Below, piece after piece: positions 23,073-31,190 of a stretch of DNA of 64,000 nt (position 1 is its first letter; every line of letters starts with the position of its first letter). Location of the stretch: positions 4,277 to 68,276 of the forward strand of contig DASRUA010000153.1 in NCBI GenBank assembly GCA_035655615.1, in the 5' to 3' direction. This DNA is from UBA4719 sp035655615. GTDB lineage: Bacteria; Actinomycetota; Actinomycetes; Actinomycetales; Dermatophilaceae. The position numbers were made by a program, and so were the translations under genes. The notes under the pieces are model-generated. The model did not search any database, was not told where the DNA came from, and saw nothing but the letters and a program-made list of their open reading frames with translations.

Positions 23073-24265
23073 AGGTCTGCGGCCCCGAGATGGGCCCGGA
23101 CGGCCGCGACAGCTTCGGGCAGCTCCGCAATGAACCGGCTGACGTCGTCATCGAGGGTCGGGGCGATCGGGTCCAACGGGAGGGTGACTCGAACGTTCCC
23201 GTGGGTGAGCACCCCCATTGCAGCCAGGACATGACTTGGCTCGAGCATGCTGGAGGTGCAGGCCGAGCCGGAGCCGACGGCAAATCCCCGACGGTCGAGC
23301 TCGATCACCAACGCCTCCCCGTCGACATAGAGCAGGGAGAACGTCAGGACGTGAGGCAGGCGGTCGTCCGGGTCACCGACGACTTCCACATCAGGCAGGT
23401 CGTGCGCCGCCGCGCGAAGTCGCCCGATGACGGCGGACGACGAGACGCTCTGCTCCGCGCGGTTTGCCTCGGTCTGTCGCCACCCCTCGGCCGCCGCCAG
23501 CGCGAGCGCGAGCACGGGCTCGACGTCGGTGCGCCCGTGCTCGACCTCACTGACCGGGCCGGGACGGCGCCACCGCGTGCGCTCGGGGACGACCAACACC
23601 CCCAGACCGCTTGGGCCACCCCAGGACTTCGCATCCCCGGCCAGGACGTCGAAGTGCTCAGGGGTCGCGTCACGCCCCAGGGATGCCATGGCGTCCACCA
23701 GCAGCGGTACTCCGTGTGCCTGGCACTGTTCCAGTGCCCGATCGAGGGGCTGACGCGTGCCGACCTCCCCGTTGGCGGACTGAACCGCAGCCAGAACCGT
23801 GCCGGGCACGGCGACCGCCTGTTCGAAGGCGGACAGGTCAACCCGTCCCAACCAGTCCACGGGTACCTCGTCAAACAGCGATGGATCCTGCGCTGCGGCG
23901 GCGTGGTACCGGCCCGTGGCCAGGATCGCGGAGTGTTCGACGGCGGTGGCGACCAGGCGTGCGCCACGGCGCCGGCCGGCATACCGTAGTCCCTCCAGCC
24001 CGGTCCGAAGTGCTGTCGGGCCCGAGGGCAGGAACGAGAGCTCGGAGGGGCGTACACCCAGTCCCTGGGCCAGCACTTCGCGCGCCTGGTCCAGGAGGGC
24101 CCGGGCACCGCGACCCTCGGCGTACAGCCGTCGCGGGTCGGCCCAACCTGCGTCCAGCGCCGCCATCAGGGTCGTCCGGGCGGCGGGCAACATCGGCGAG
24201 CTGACCGCGTCCAGCAGGACACGGGGCAGGCGCGCCGGCACGTCGCCAACTCGATGTTGCGCCAC
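23069..24265 (-). CDS. Cysteine desulfurase (class V aminotransferase, IscS/NifS type)
   Basis: PLP enzyme of 398 residues that removes sulfur from cysteine. Recognisable are the N-terminal VLLDAVSSPMLPAARTTLMAAL, the cofactor region TAVEHSAIL and VQSANGEVGTRQPL, the PLP lysine in GDAKSWGGPSGLGVL, and the mobile active-site loop with Cys in GSGSACTSSMLEPSHVLAAMG. The loop form (SACTS) is the IscS/NifS-like type rather than SufS. GTG start at 24265, divergent from ctaC. Its TusA partner suggests sulfur relay for tRNA thiolation or molybdopterin rather than Fe-S assembly alone; this is inference. Confidence 0.92.
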   Translation of the reverse strand: MAQHRVGDVPARLPRVLLDAVSSPMLPAARTTLMAALDAGWADPRRLYAEGRGARALLDQAREVLAQGLGVRPSELSFLPSGPTALRTGLEGLRYAGRRRGARLVATAVEHSAILATGRYHAAAAQDPSLFDEVPVDWLGRVDLSAFEQAVAVPGTVLAAVQSANGEVGTRQPLDRALEQCQAHGVPLLVDAMASLGRDATPEHFDVLAGDAKSWGGPSGLGVLVVPERTRWRRPGPVSEVEHGRTDVEPVLALALAAAEGWRQTEANRAEQSVSSSAVIGRLRAAAHDLPDVEVVGDPDDRLPHVLTFSLLYVDGEALVIELDRRGFAVGSGSACTSSMLEPSHVLAAMGVLTHGNVRVTLPLDPIAPTLDDDVSRFIAELPEAVAAVRAHLGAADL

Positions 24266-24360
24266 GCCCTGAGGTTAGTCCAATTCCGGCCCCACTAAAG
24301 CGTGTCGTCATAGTAGGGTTTCGCCGTTGGCTGGTCACTGACTATCGGAGGGTTCACACC

Positions 24361-25242
24361 TTGCCTTGGCGCGACGGCACTTCGGCCCGCATGAAGCGGC
24401 GGGCACTGATATCCACCGGTCTTGCTGTGGCCTGCGCTGTGGCACTCAGCGGCTGCGGCGAGTCGGTCAAGCGTGGCCTCCTGCCTCAGGGCGTGACCAG
24501 CGAGAGCGGAAGCATCATCACCTTCTGGAACGGCTCGTGGCTGGCTGCCCTCGGCGTTGGCGTGCTGGTCTGGGGGCTGATTCTATGGTGCGTGGTCGCC
24601 TACCGTCGCAAGAAGGACGACGTCGGGCTGCCCGAGCAGCTGCGCTACAACGTGCCGATCGAGATTCTCTATACGGTCGTCCCGGTGTTCATGGTCGCCG
24701 TCCTGTTCTTCTACACCGCGAAGCTCGAGTCGGCCCAGATGGCGGTTACCCAGAAGCCGGACGTCACCATCAACGTTGTCGCCAAGCAGTGGAACTGGGA
24801 CTTCAACTACATCGAGGCCGGCACCTACGAGTCCAACACCATGGTTGCGCTGACCGGCAAGCCGGGAGTTGCCGCCACGCTGCCGGCGCTGTACCTTCCC
24901 GTGAACCAGCAGGTCGAGTTCGTCCTCACCTCTCGCGACGTCGACCACTCGTTCTGGGTGCCGCAGTTTCTCCGGAAGCTGGACGTCATACCGGGCAAAG
25001 TCAACCGGTTCCAGATCAAGCCCACGGAGATCGGCACGTTCCAGGGCAAGTGCGCCGAGCTGTGCGGGGCCTACCACTCGGCCATGTTGTTCCAGGTCAG
25101 GGTTGTCTCCATGGCGGACTACCAGGCGCACATGGCCGAGCTCAGGGCAAAGGGCAACATCGGCATGCTCTCCAACAGCCTGAGCCGCGAGAAGATCCAA
25201 CCGGGCCAGCAGCAGTACCTGCCCACGAACGGGAGCAAGTGA
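24361..25242 (+). CDS. ctaC: Cytochrome c oxidase subunit II (aa3)
   Basis: Subunit II carries the binuclear CuA centre that takes electrons from the cytochrome cc of the bcc complex. The TTG at 24361 has GGAGGG eight bases ahead and is preferred to the internal ATG at 24391. A lipoprotein signal peptide ends in VALSGC. Two transmembrane segments follow (WLAALGVGVLVWGLILW, ILYTVVPVFMVAVLFFYTAK), then the periplasmic cupredoxin domain with WNWDFNY and the CuA ligands in DHSFWVPQF and CAELCGAYHSAM. It overlaps ctaD by one base; ctaC-ctaD-ctaF form an operon. Confidence 0.97.
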   Translation: MPWRDGTSARMKRRALISTGLAVACAVALSGCGESVKRGLLPQGVTSESGSIITFWNGSWLAALGVGVLVWGLILWCVVAYRRKKDDVGLPEQLRYNVPIEILYTVVPVFMVAVLFFYTAKLESAQMAVTQKPDVTINVVAKQWNWDFNYIEAGTYESNTMVALTGKPGVAATLPALYLPVNQQVEFVLTSRDVDHSFWVPQFLRKLDVIPGKVNRFQIKPTEIGTFQGKCAELCGAYHSAMLFQVRVVSMADYQAHMAELRAKGNIGMLSNSLSREKIQPGQQQYLPTNGSK

Positions 25243-27035
25243 TGACCACCGTGAAGCCGGGTGCGGCTGTCCTGTTGGTGCCTGCCACACGTCGTCGGTC
25301 GCGCGGTCAGACGGTGGTCAAGTGGGTCACCACGACCGACCACAAGGTGATCGGCAACCTGTACTTCATCACCTCGTTCGCCTTCTTCATGATCGGCGGG
25401 CTGCTTGCGCTGCTCATCCGGACCGAGCTGTTCGCCCCCGGGCTGCAGGTCGTGGACAACCCCGAGCAGTACAACCAGCTGTTCACCATGCACGGCACGA
25501 TCATGCTGCTCCTCTTCGCGACGCCGCTGTTCGCCGGATTCGCCAACGCCCTCATGCCGATCCAGATAGGTGCGCCTGACGTCGCCTTCCCGCGGCTGAA
25601 CATGCTCGCCTACTGGATGTACCTGTTCGGTGGTCTGATCGCGAGCGCCGGGTTCCTCACGCCTCAGGGCGCGGCGTCCTTCGGCTGGTTCGCGTATGCC
25701 CCGCTCTCGGACGTGACGTACAGCCCTGGTCTGGGCGGTGACCTGTGGGTATTCGGTCTGGCGTTGGGTGGTTTCGGCACGATCCTGGGTGCGGTCAACT
25801 TCATCACCACGATCATCTGCCTGCGCGCTCCGGGCATGACGATGTTCCGGATGCCGTTGTTCACCTGGACCATCCTGGTCACCTCGATCATGGTCCTGAT
25901 GGCCTTCCCGGTGCTGGCCTCCGCGCTGCTGGCCCTGGGGGCTGACCGACGGCTCGGGGCGCACGTGTTCGACCCGGCCAACAGCGGAGCCCTGCTCTGG
26001 CAACACCTGTTCTGGTTCTTCGGCCACCCCGAGGTCTACATCATCGCTCTGCCGTTCTTCGGCATCATCAGCGAGATCCTGCCGGTGTTCTCCCGCAAGC
26101 CGTTGTTCGGCTACAAGGGCATGATCTTCGCGACCATCGCGATTGCCGCGCTCTCCGTGAGCGTCTGGGCGCACCACATGTATGCGACCGGCCAGGTGCT
26201 GCTCCCGTTCTTCGCCATCATGACCATGCTCATAGCCGTGCCGACCGGGGTGAAGTTCTTCAACTGGATCGGCACGATGTGGGGCGGGTCCGTGACGTTC
26301 GAGACACCGATGCTGTGGGCGATCGGCTTCCTGGTCACGTTCTTGTTCGGCGGCCTTACCGGTGTCATCCTGTCCAGTCCGCCGTTGGACTTCCAGCTCA
26401 CCGACTCCTATTTCGTGGTGGCGCACTTCCACTACGTCGTGTTCGGCACCGTCGTGTTCGCCATGTTCGCCGGCTTCTACTTCTGGTGGCCCAAGCTCAC
26501 CGGCCGGATGCTGGACGAGAAGCTGGGCAAGATTCACTTCTGGATGCTGTTCATCGGTTTCCAGACGACGTTCCTGATCCAGCATCTGCTCGGAATCAGG
26601 GGTATGCCGCGTCGCTATGCGGACTACCTGCCCGAGGACGGCTTCACCTGGATGAACCAGCTTTCCAGTGTCGGCGCCTTCCTGCTGGGCGCTTCGACGA
26701 TTCCCTTCCTCTACAACGTGTGGAAGACGTATCGCACAGCGCCGTTGGTCGAGACCGACGACCCGTGGGGCTATGGCGGGTCGTTGGAGTGGGCAACCTC
26801 GTGCCCCCCGCCGCGACACAACTTCGTGTCGATCCCGCGGATCCGCTCTGAGCGCCCGGCGTTCGACCTGCACCATCCCGAGGCCGCTCAGTACGATGCG
26901 CCGGTGGCCGACAAGAACGTTCTGGACACCTTGTTGGGCGGCCCTGATCGCGACAACGCCGGGGCAGCCGGACAAAGAACTGTGCCGACAGGCAGCAGCG
27001 ATGACGAGAACGAGAAGGGCGATGACCCGCGATGA
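25242..27035 (+). CDS. ctaD: Cytochrome c oxidase subunit I (aa3)
   Basis: Catalytic heme-copper subunit, 597 residues, with about twelve membrane helices. Heme a and a3/CuB ligands are seen in NQLFTMHGTIM, in WQHLFWFFGHPEVYIIALP (the cross-linked His-Tyr region), in SVWAHHMYATG and in YFVVAHFHYVVFG. The K- and D-channel regions look intact. An Asp/Glu-rich hydrophilic C-terminal tail of about 60 residues (to ENEKGDDPR) follows the last helix. ATG 25242 overlaps the ctaC stop (TGATG). The same frame remains open 292 codons upstream through ctaC, which is a high-GC artefact. Confidence 0.97.
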   Translation: MTTVKPGAAVLLVPATRRRSRGQTVVKWVTTTDHKVIGNLYFITSFAFFMIGGLLALLIRTELFAPGLQVVDNPEQYNQLFTMHGTIMLLLFATPLFAGFANALMPIQIGAPDVAFPRLNMLAYWMYLFGGLIASAGFLTPQGAASFGWFAYAPLSDVTYSPGLGGDLWVFGLALGGFGTILGAVNFITTIICLRAPGMTMFRMPLFTWTILVTSIMVLMAFPVLASALLALGADRRLGAHVFDPANSGALLWQHLFWFFGHPEVYIIALPFFGIISEILPVFSRKPLFGYKGMIFATIAIAALSVSVWAHHMYATGQVLLPFFAIMTMLIAVPTGVKFFNWIGTMWGGSVTFETPMLWAIGFLVTFLFGGLTGVILSSPPLDFQLTDSYFVVAHFHYVVFGTVVFAMFAGFYFWWPKLTGRMLDEKLGKIHFWMLFIGFQTTFLIQHLLGIRGMPRRYADYLPEDGFTWMNQLSSVGAFLLGASTIPFLYNVWKTYRTAPLVETDDPWGYGGSLEWATSCPPPRHNFVSIPRIRSERPAFDLHHPEAAQYDAPVADKNVLDTLLGGPDRDNAGAAGQRTVPTGSSDDENEKGDDPR

Positions 27036-27433
27036 AGGTCGAGTTCAGGCTGTTCGTCGTGATCGGTGTCTTCTTCACCGTCGTGGGGCTCATCTACGGC
27101 ACGGCTACCCACTGGACCGAGGCGGTGGGACCGTTCGGGCTGTTCCTGTGCGCCGGAGTGGCGGCGCTGATCGGCTTCTACCTCTGGGAGACCGGTCGCA
27201 AGCTGGGCCCCCGACCTGAGGACGACCCGTCGGCACTGATCTCGGCCGCCGAGGGAGAGTACGGGTTCTTCAGCCCGCACAGCTGGTGGCCACTGGCGGT
27301 GGCTGCCTCCGCTGCGGTCGTCTTCCTGGGTCTCGCCGTGGGCTGGTGGCTGGTCATCATCGGCATGTTCCTGGCTGCTCTGGCGGTCATCGGCTGGACG
27401 TTCGAGTACTTCCGTGGAGAGCACGCCGTCTGA
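27032..27433 (+). CDS. ctaF: Cytochrome c oxidase subunit IV (actinobacterial type)
   Basis: A 133-residue membrane protein with four predicted helices (LFVVIGVFFTVVGLIYG, FGLFLCAGVAALIGFYLW, WWPLAVAASAAVVFLGLAV, WWLVIIGMFLAALAVIGW) and a short charged end FEYFRGEHAV. This matches the actinobacterial-specific CtaF that completes the aa3 oxidase. It overlaps ctaD by four bases (ATGA). A decayed second copy of its last codons lies at about 28823-28861, see the duplication finding. Confidence 0.95.
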   Translation: MKVEFRLFVVIGVFFTVVGLIYGTATHWTEAVGPFGLFLCAGVAALIGFYLWETGRKLGPRPEDDPSALISAAEGEYGFFSPHSWWPLAVAASAAVVFLGLAVGWWLVIIGMFLAALAVIGWTFEYFRGEHAV

Positions 27434-27486
27434 CGGCCCCGCCCGTTCGCTCCGTGGACACGGAGGACGTCCTCGGAGGCGCAAGG

Positions 27487-27492
27487 TATTCT
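27487..27492 (+). promoter_or_regulatory. -10 box TATTCT ahead of the first L,D-transpeptidase
   Basis: TATTCT stands eight bases before the ATG at 27501 and no ribosome-binding site is present. A second copy of this promoter segment, GGGGTATTCT, survives at 28897-28906 in front of the second paralog but about 155 bases from its ATG. Confidence 0.45.
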
Positions 27493-27500
27493 GGCCTCTT

Positions 27501-28724
27501 ATGAAAAAATCAGTCAGCTGCCGGCGAGGCAGCCTCCTTCTGACTGCACTCATAGCGGTCAGCCTCCTGCTTGGTGCCTGCTCGGGCAGCGCGGCGCGGA
27601 ACGGCTCAGGTTCGGCGCAGACCCCAGCTCAGGCATCCAGGCTTGAGAAGGCTCCGGCGGTGCTTGATGTGTCCCCGGTAGATCGGACGATCGATGTTCT
27701 GCCCAGTGCTCCTGTCACCGTCAGGGCATCCTCAGGGACGTTGCGCGCCGTCACACTCGTGGATGACAACGGCGACAAGGTCGAAGGGCAGATCGGTCCA
27801 GATGGCACCTGGCGGACAGATGGAAGCAGTGCGCTGTTGCGCCCGTCCACCGTGTACACCCTCACTGTCGCGGCGATCGGACCTGGCGGCCTGCCGACAT
27901 CCACCAGGTCGACCTTCAGGACTCTGACGCCGAAGGTCACTTCGACCTACGCCCTGATGCCCAGCGGTGGCACTGTCGGGGTCGGTATGCCGGTGATCGT
28001 CCAGTTCGACACGGCCGTTACCACCAAGGCTCGGCGGGCCGAGGTCGAGAAGCGGGTCAAGGTCACGACCGTTCCGGACCAGGCGGGCGCCTGGGGCTGG
28101 CTCGACAACCGCCAGCTGATGTGGCGACCCCAGACGTACTGGCTCCCCGGCACCAAGGTCACCGTGTCCACACCGCTGCACGGCGTGCAGACCGGAGACA
28201 ACAAATGGATCACAAAGGATGGCAGGACGAACTTCACCGTGGGTTCGTCCATGGTGAGCACTGTGGACATGCGCACACACACCCTCACGGTTCGTCGTGA
28301 TGGTGTGGTCATCCGCACGTTCCCGGTGAGCACGGGTAAGCCAGGACCACTGACGGAGACCCGCTACGGCACCAAGGTCATCATAGAACGCAACAGCGAC
28401 ATCGTGATGGACTCGGCGACAGTGGGCATTCCCAAGGGCAATCCCAACTACTACAAGATCAAGACCAAATGGAACCTGCGGCTGACTTGGACGGGGGAGT
28501 TCATCCACTCCGCACCTTGGTCGGTCAACGCCCAAGGCACCCAGAACGTGTCACACGGCTGTACCAACATGGCCCCCGCCGGTGCCAAGTGGATGTTCGA
28601 CAACTCCAAGGTGGGCGACATCGTCACGTTCACCGGCTCCTCACGCCCGTTCAGACCTGTCGAGGGCATTGGTGTCTGGGTCTATGACTACGCCGGTTGG
28701 AAGGCCCAGAGCGCGCTGGTCTGA
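27501..28724 (+). CDS. L,D-transpeptidase, lipoprotein form (Ldt paralog 1)
   Basis: A cell-wall cross-linking enzyme that makes 3-3 meso-DAP links in peptidoglycan. ATG 27501 begins a lipoprotein signal peptide ending in LLLGACSG. Two Ig-like bacterial domains follow (about residues 50-130 and 145-250), then the YkuD catalytic domain with TVRRDGVVIRTFPVSTGKPG, the active-site HSAPWSV and SHGCTNM (nucleophile Cys), and a C-terminal VWVYDYAGW cap. The domain order matches mycobacterial LdtMt2. The 407-residue length is normal. It lies downstream of ctaF and is followed by a paralog about 75% identical by eye over the catalytic part. Confidence 0.95.
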   Translation: MKKSVSCRRGSLLLTALIAVSLLLGACSGSAARNGSGSAQTPAQASRLEKAPAVLDVSPVDRTIDVLPSAPVTVRASSGTLRAVTLVDDNGDKVEGQIGPDGTWRTDGSSALLRPSTVYTLTVAAIGPGGLPTSTRSTFRTLTPKVTSTYALMPSGGTVGVGMPVIVQFDTAVTTKARRAEVEKRVKVTTVPDQAGAWGWLDNRQLMWRPQTYWLPGTKVTVSTPLHGVQTGDNKWITKDGRTNFTVGSSMVSTVDMRTHTLTVRRDGVVIRTFPVSTGKPGPLTETRYGTKVIIERNSDIVMDSATVGIPKGNPNYYKIKTKWNLRLTWTGEFIHSAPWSVNAQGTQNVSHGCTNMAPAGAKWMFDNSKVGDIVTFTGSSRPFRPVEGIGVWVYDYAGWKAQSALV

Positions 28725-29062
28725 GCCTGCTAGAGCTCAGTGTTCGAGGGTTGTGTCTCATCCGAGCCTGTGCAGCCCGTCGTCGATATTGAGATGGTGC
28801 GCGACCTCCGGCACCACATTGGCTGGACGTACGAGTACTTCCGTGGAATGCACCCTCTGACACCTCGTGTCTTCGCTGCTCGGTGGTGCAGGGGAAGGGG
28901 TATTCTGATTTGACGCTTGGTAGCACTGGGTCTCAAAAGGCCTGAGGTTGTTCACTTGTGTGGCAACCTGCGGTGGCTTTGGGCGTGATCTGGCCGGCCT
29001 CACGGGGGGTGCGGTAACCATCGGTTGAGACGCCGTGCTCCGAGAGTCGGTTTGACGTAGCG
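28725..29062. other. Spacer with decayed copies of both flanking gene ends (duplication scar)
   Basis: Bases 28756-28825 match, in the same order and orientation, the 3' end of the minus-strand metallopeptidase at 30383-30460 (CATCCGAGC, GCAGCC, GTCGTCGAT, ATGGTG, GCACCAC). On the minus strand they still encode VAHHLNIDD next to the true HEIAHHFGIDD. Directly after, 28823-28861 matches the end of ctaF (GGCTGGACGT, CGAGTACTTCCGTGGA). Next comes the ldt promoter box GGGGTATTCT, and then about 155 bases of unrelated sequence to the second ldt start. No functional gene is present. Confidence 0.75.
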
Positions 29063-30316
29063 ATGACATTAACGAAGTTCCGGCGAGGCCGCGTTCTTGC
29101 TGTGGCGTCGGTAGCGGTTTTCTTCCTGTCGCTTGCCTGCCTGGGCAACGTTGCAGCGGGCTCGATCGTCAACCGCTTGCCAAGGGCACTGGCGGGGACG
29201 ACCAAGGGGCAAGCCTCACCCTCACCCTCATCTTCACCCACGCGAGGGACGACTCCGGCGGTGCTCGACGTGTCTCCGGCGAATCTGGCTGTCGATGTCC
29301 TGCCGAAGGCCCTGGTCACGGTGAGGGCGTCCTCCGGCTCGTTGCGTGTCGTAACGCTCGTGGATGCGAAGGGCAACCAGGTCGAAGGGCAGACCAGCGC
29401 AGATGGCACCTGGGGGGCGACCGAGCTGTTGCGCCCTTCCACGGCATACACCTTGGCCATCGGGGCGATCGGACCTGACGGCATGCCGACATCCATCAGG
29501 TCGACCTTCAGGACCTTGACGCCCAAGGTCAGCGCGACCTACGCCCTGATGCCAAGCGGTGGCACTGTCGGTGTGGGCATGCCCGTGATCCTCCAGTTCG
29601 ACACGGCCGTTGACACCAAGGCTCGGCGGGCCGAGGTCGAGAAGCGGGTCAAGGTCATGTCCGTTCCGGACCAGGTGGGCGCGTGGGGGTGGCTCGACGA
29701 CCGACAGCTGATGTGGCGACCCCAGACGTATTGGCTCCCCGGCACCAAGGTCACCGTGTCAACGCCGCTGCACGGCGTGCAGACCGGGGATAACAAATGG
29801 ATCACGATCGATGGTGGGACGAGCTTCACGGTGGGCCCGTCCATGGTGAGCAGCGTGGACATGCGCGCGCACTATCTCACGGTTCGCCTCAATGGCAAGG
29901 TCATCCGCACGTTCCCGGTGAGCACCGGCAGGCCCGGGCCGCTGACCGAGACCCGCAGTGGCATCAAGGTCATCATGTCGCGCGACCCCGTGGTTGTGAT
30001 GGACTCGGCGACGATCGGGATCCCCCCGGGTTCTCCCGGCTACTACAAGATCACCACCCAGTGGGACCTGAGACTGACCTGGACGGGGGAGTTCATCCAC
30101 TCCGCGCCCTGGTCGGTTGGGGCACAGGGGTCCCAGAACGTGTCGCACGGTTGCACCAACATGGCTCCTGCCGATGCCCAGTGGATGTTCAACAACTCCA
30201 AGGTGGGCGACGTGGTCACCTTCAAGGGGTCCAGTCGAGTGTTCAAAGCCGAAGAGGGCATCGGTGTCTGGGTCTATGACTACGCGGGCTGGATGGCCAG
30301 GAGCGCCCTCGCCTGA
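29063..30316 (+). CDS. L,D-transpeptidase, exported non-lipoprotein form (Ldt paralog 2)
   Basis: Tandem paralog of the preceding gene with the same architecture: two Ig-like domains, then a YkuD domain with HSAPWSVGAQG and SHGCTNM containing the nucleophile Cys. The 417-residue product differs at the N-terminus: hydrophobic VLAVASVAVFFLSLACLGNVAAG has no proper lipobox, so it probably is released after signal cleavage or stays as an N-terminal anchor. A Ser/Pro-rich linker SPSPSSSPT replaces the lipoprotein linker. Both copies keep the catalytic residues, so both may be active with different cell-wall placement. Confidence 0.94.
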   Translation: MTLTKFRRGRVLAVASVAVFFLSLACLGNVAAGSIVNRLPRALAGTTKGQASPSPSSSPTRGTTPAVLDVSPANLAVDVLPKALVTVRASSGSLRVVTLVDAKGNQVEGQTSADGTWGATELLRPSTAYTLAIGAIGPDGMPTSIRSTFRTLTPKVSATYALMPSGGTVGVGMPVILQFDTAVDTKARRAEVEKRVKVMSVPDQVGAWGWLDDRQLMWRPQTYWLPGTKVTVSTPLHGVQTGDNKWITIDGGTSFTVGPSMVSSVDMRAHYLTVRLNGKVIRTFPVSTGRPGPLTETRSGIKVIMSRDPVVVMDSATIGIPPGSPGYYKITTQWDLRLTWTGEFIHSAPWSVGAQGSQNVSHGCTNMAPADAQWMFNNSKVGDVVTFKGSSRVFKAEEGIGVWVYDYAGWMARSALA

Positions 30317-30382
30317 GCTCCGGGGTGCTCGGTGTGCAGGGGGACGCTGGTGTTTGTTGGGTGCCTGCTGTCTGTATGGCGC

Positions 30383-30736
30383 TCAGTCCCATCCGAGCTC
30401 GCGCAGCCTGTCGTCGTCGATTCCGAAGTGGTGTGCGATCTCATGCACCACCGTGACAGCAACTTCGTCCAGTACCTCCTCGCGGGTCGCGCACATCCGA
30501 AGCGTCGGCCCGCGGAAGATCGTGATCCGATCCGGCAGTGCTCCGGCGGCCCAGCCTCCATCCCGCTCGGTCAATGGCGTCCCGTCATAGATGCCGAGCA
30601 GGTCCGGATCATCCGACGGTGGTTCATCCTCGACGAGGAACACCACGTTGTCCATGAGGTTGAGCAGTTCAGCAGGGACGGCGTCGAGCGCGTCCCCGAC
30701 GGCCTCCTCAAACTCTTGCGTCGTCAGCTTCAACAC
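30383..30736 (-). CDS. Zincin-like metallopeptidase family protein
   Basis: A compact 117-residue protein of the COG3824 type. The N-terminus LTTQEFEEAVGDALDAVPAEL and the LLGIYDGTPLTERDGG strand lead to the zinc-binding helix VTVVHEIAHHFGIDDDRLRELGW, where HExxH plus the downstream Asp are visible. Such small cytosolic proteins have no defined substrate. GTG 30736 is chosen because it fits the family N-terminus; the open frame further up to 30922 overlaps the divergent DUF167 gene. A decayed copy of its 3' end sits at 28756. Confidence 0.88.
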   Translation of the reverse strand: MLKLTTQEFEEAVGDALDAVPAELLNLMDNVVFLVEDEPPSDDPDLLGIYDGTPLTERDGGWAAGALPDRITIFRGPTLRMCATREEVLDEVAVTVVHEIAHHFGIDDDRLRELGWD

Positions 30737-30781
30737 AGCTGCCACCCTGTCACGGTGTGGTCCCTTCCCCGTATCGACGCC

Positions 30782-30854
30782 GGCTTGTTGCTGCGAAACC
30801 ACCGGATTGGCGTCGAAGGGGTCGCCAGCCGGTGGTTTCGGCGCAGCAAGAGCC
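30782..30854. repeat. Long imperfect inverted repeat in a divergent spacer
   Basis: GAAACCACCGG at 30795-30805 and CCGGTGGTTTC at 30829-30839 are perfect complements, flanked by GGCTTGTTGCTGC on the left and the matching GCGCAGCAAGAGCC on the right. The pairing extends, with small bulges, across about 30 bases per arm around an 8-12 base loop. It lies between the divergent metallopeptidase and DUF167 genes, so it could be a bidirectional operator or a REP-like element. Confidence 0.55.
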
Positions 30855-30878
30855 AGGCCGGGGAAGGATGATGGTCCG

Positions 30879-31175
30879 ATGAGAGTGACCGTGCGGGTCA
30901 AGCCTGGAGCCTCCCGGACCAAGGTCGGAGGGCAGTACGGCGAGGCGTCGGCTGGTCATGGCGCGGTCCTCATCGTCTTTGTGGCGCAGCGGGCTGTGGA
31001 CGGAGCGGCAACTGAGGGTGTGCTGAAGGCGGTTGCCAAGGCCTTCGGTCTGCGCCGCGCTGATGTGGGACTGGCTTCTGCCGGGATGGGCAGGACCTCT
31101 CGGACGAAGGTGCTGGAACTGCGAGGTGATGATCAAGCCCTGGCAGCTCGTCTGGCCGAGTTGCTGGGCAGCTGA
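30879..31175 (+). CDS. DUF167 / YggU family protein
   Basis: A 98-residue soluble protein. It begins MRVTVRVKPGASRTKVGG and keeps the family core of a KPGASR turn, LIVFVAQRAVDGAATEGVLKAVAKAFG (the family has V(x)PPxxGxAN at this place) and RTSRTKVLELRG. Function is unknown, and members occur in nearly all bacteria. GAAGGA lies about ten bases before the ATG at 30879. It is convergent with qcrB. Confidence 0.88.
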   Translation: MRVTVRVKPGASRTKVGGQYGEASAGHGAVLIVFVAQRAVDGAATEGVLKAVAKAFGLRRADVGLASAGMGRTSRTKVLELRGDDQALAARLAELLGS

Positions 31176-31190
31176 GCCAGCTGAGCCAGC

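Noticed and set aside
24366..25241. 292-codon open extension of ctaD through ctaC
   Set aside because: It lies entirely in another frame of ctaC, and ctaD has a canonical N-terminus at 25242 coupled to ctaC.
25119..26975. 618-codon open frame antisense to ctaD
   Set aside because: Arg/Gly/His-rich low-complexity product, a typical high-GC shadow of ctaD.
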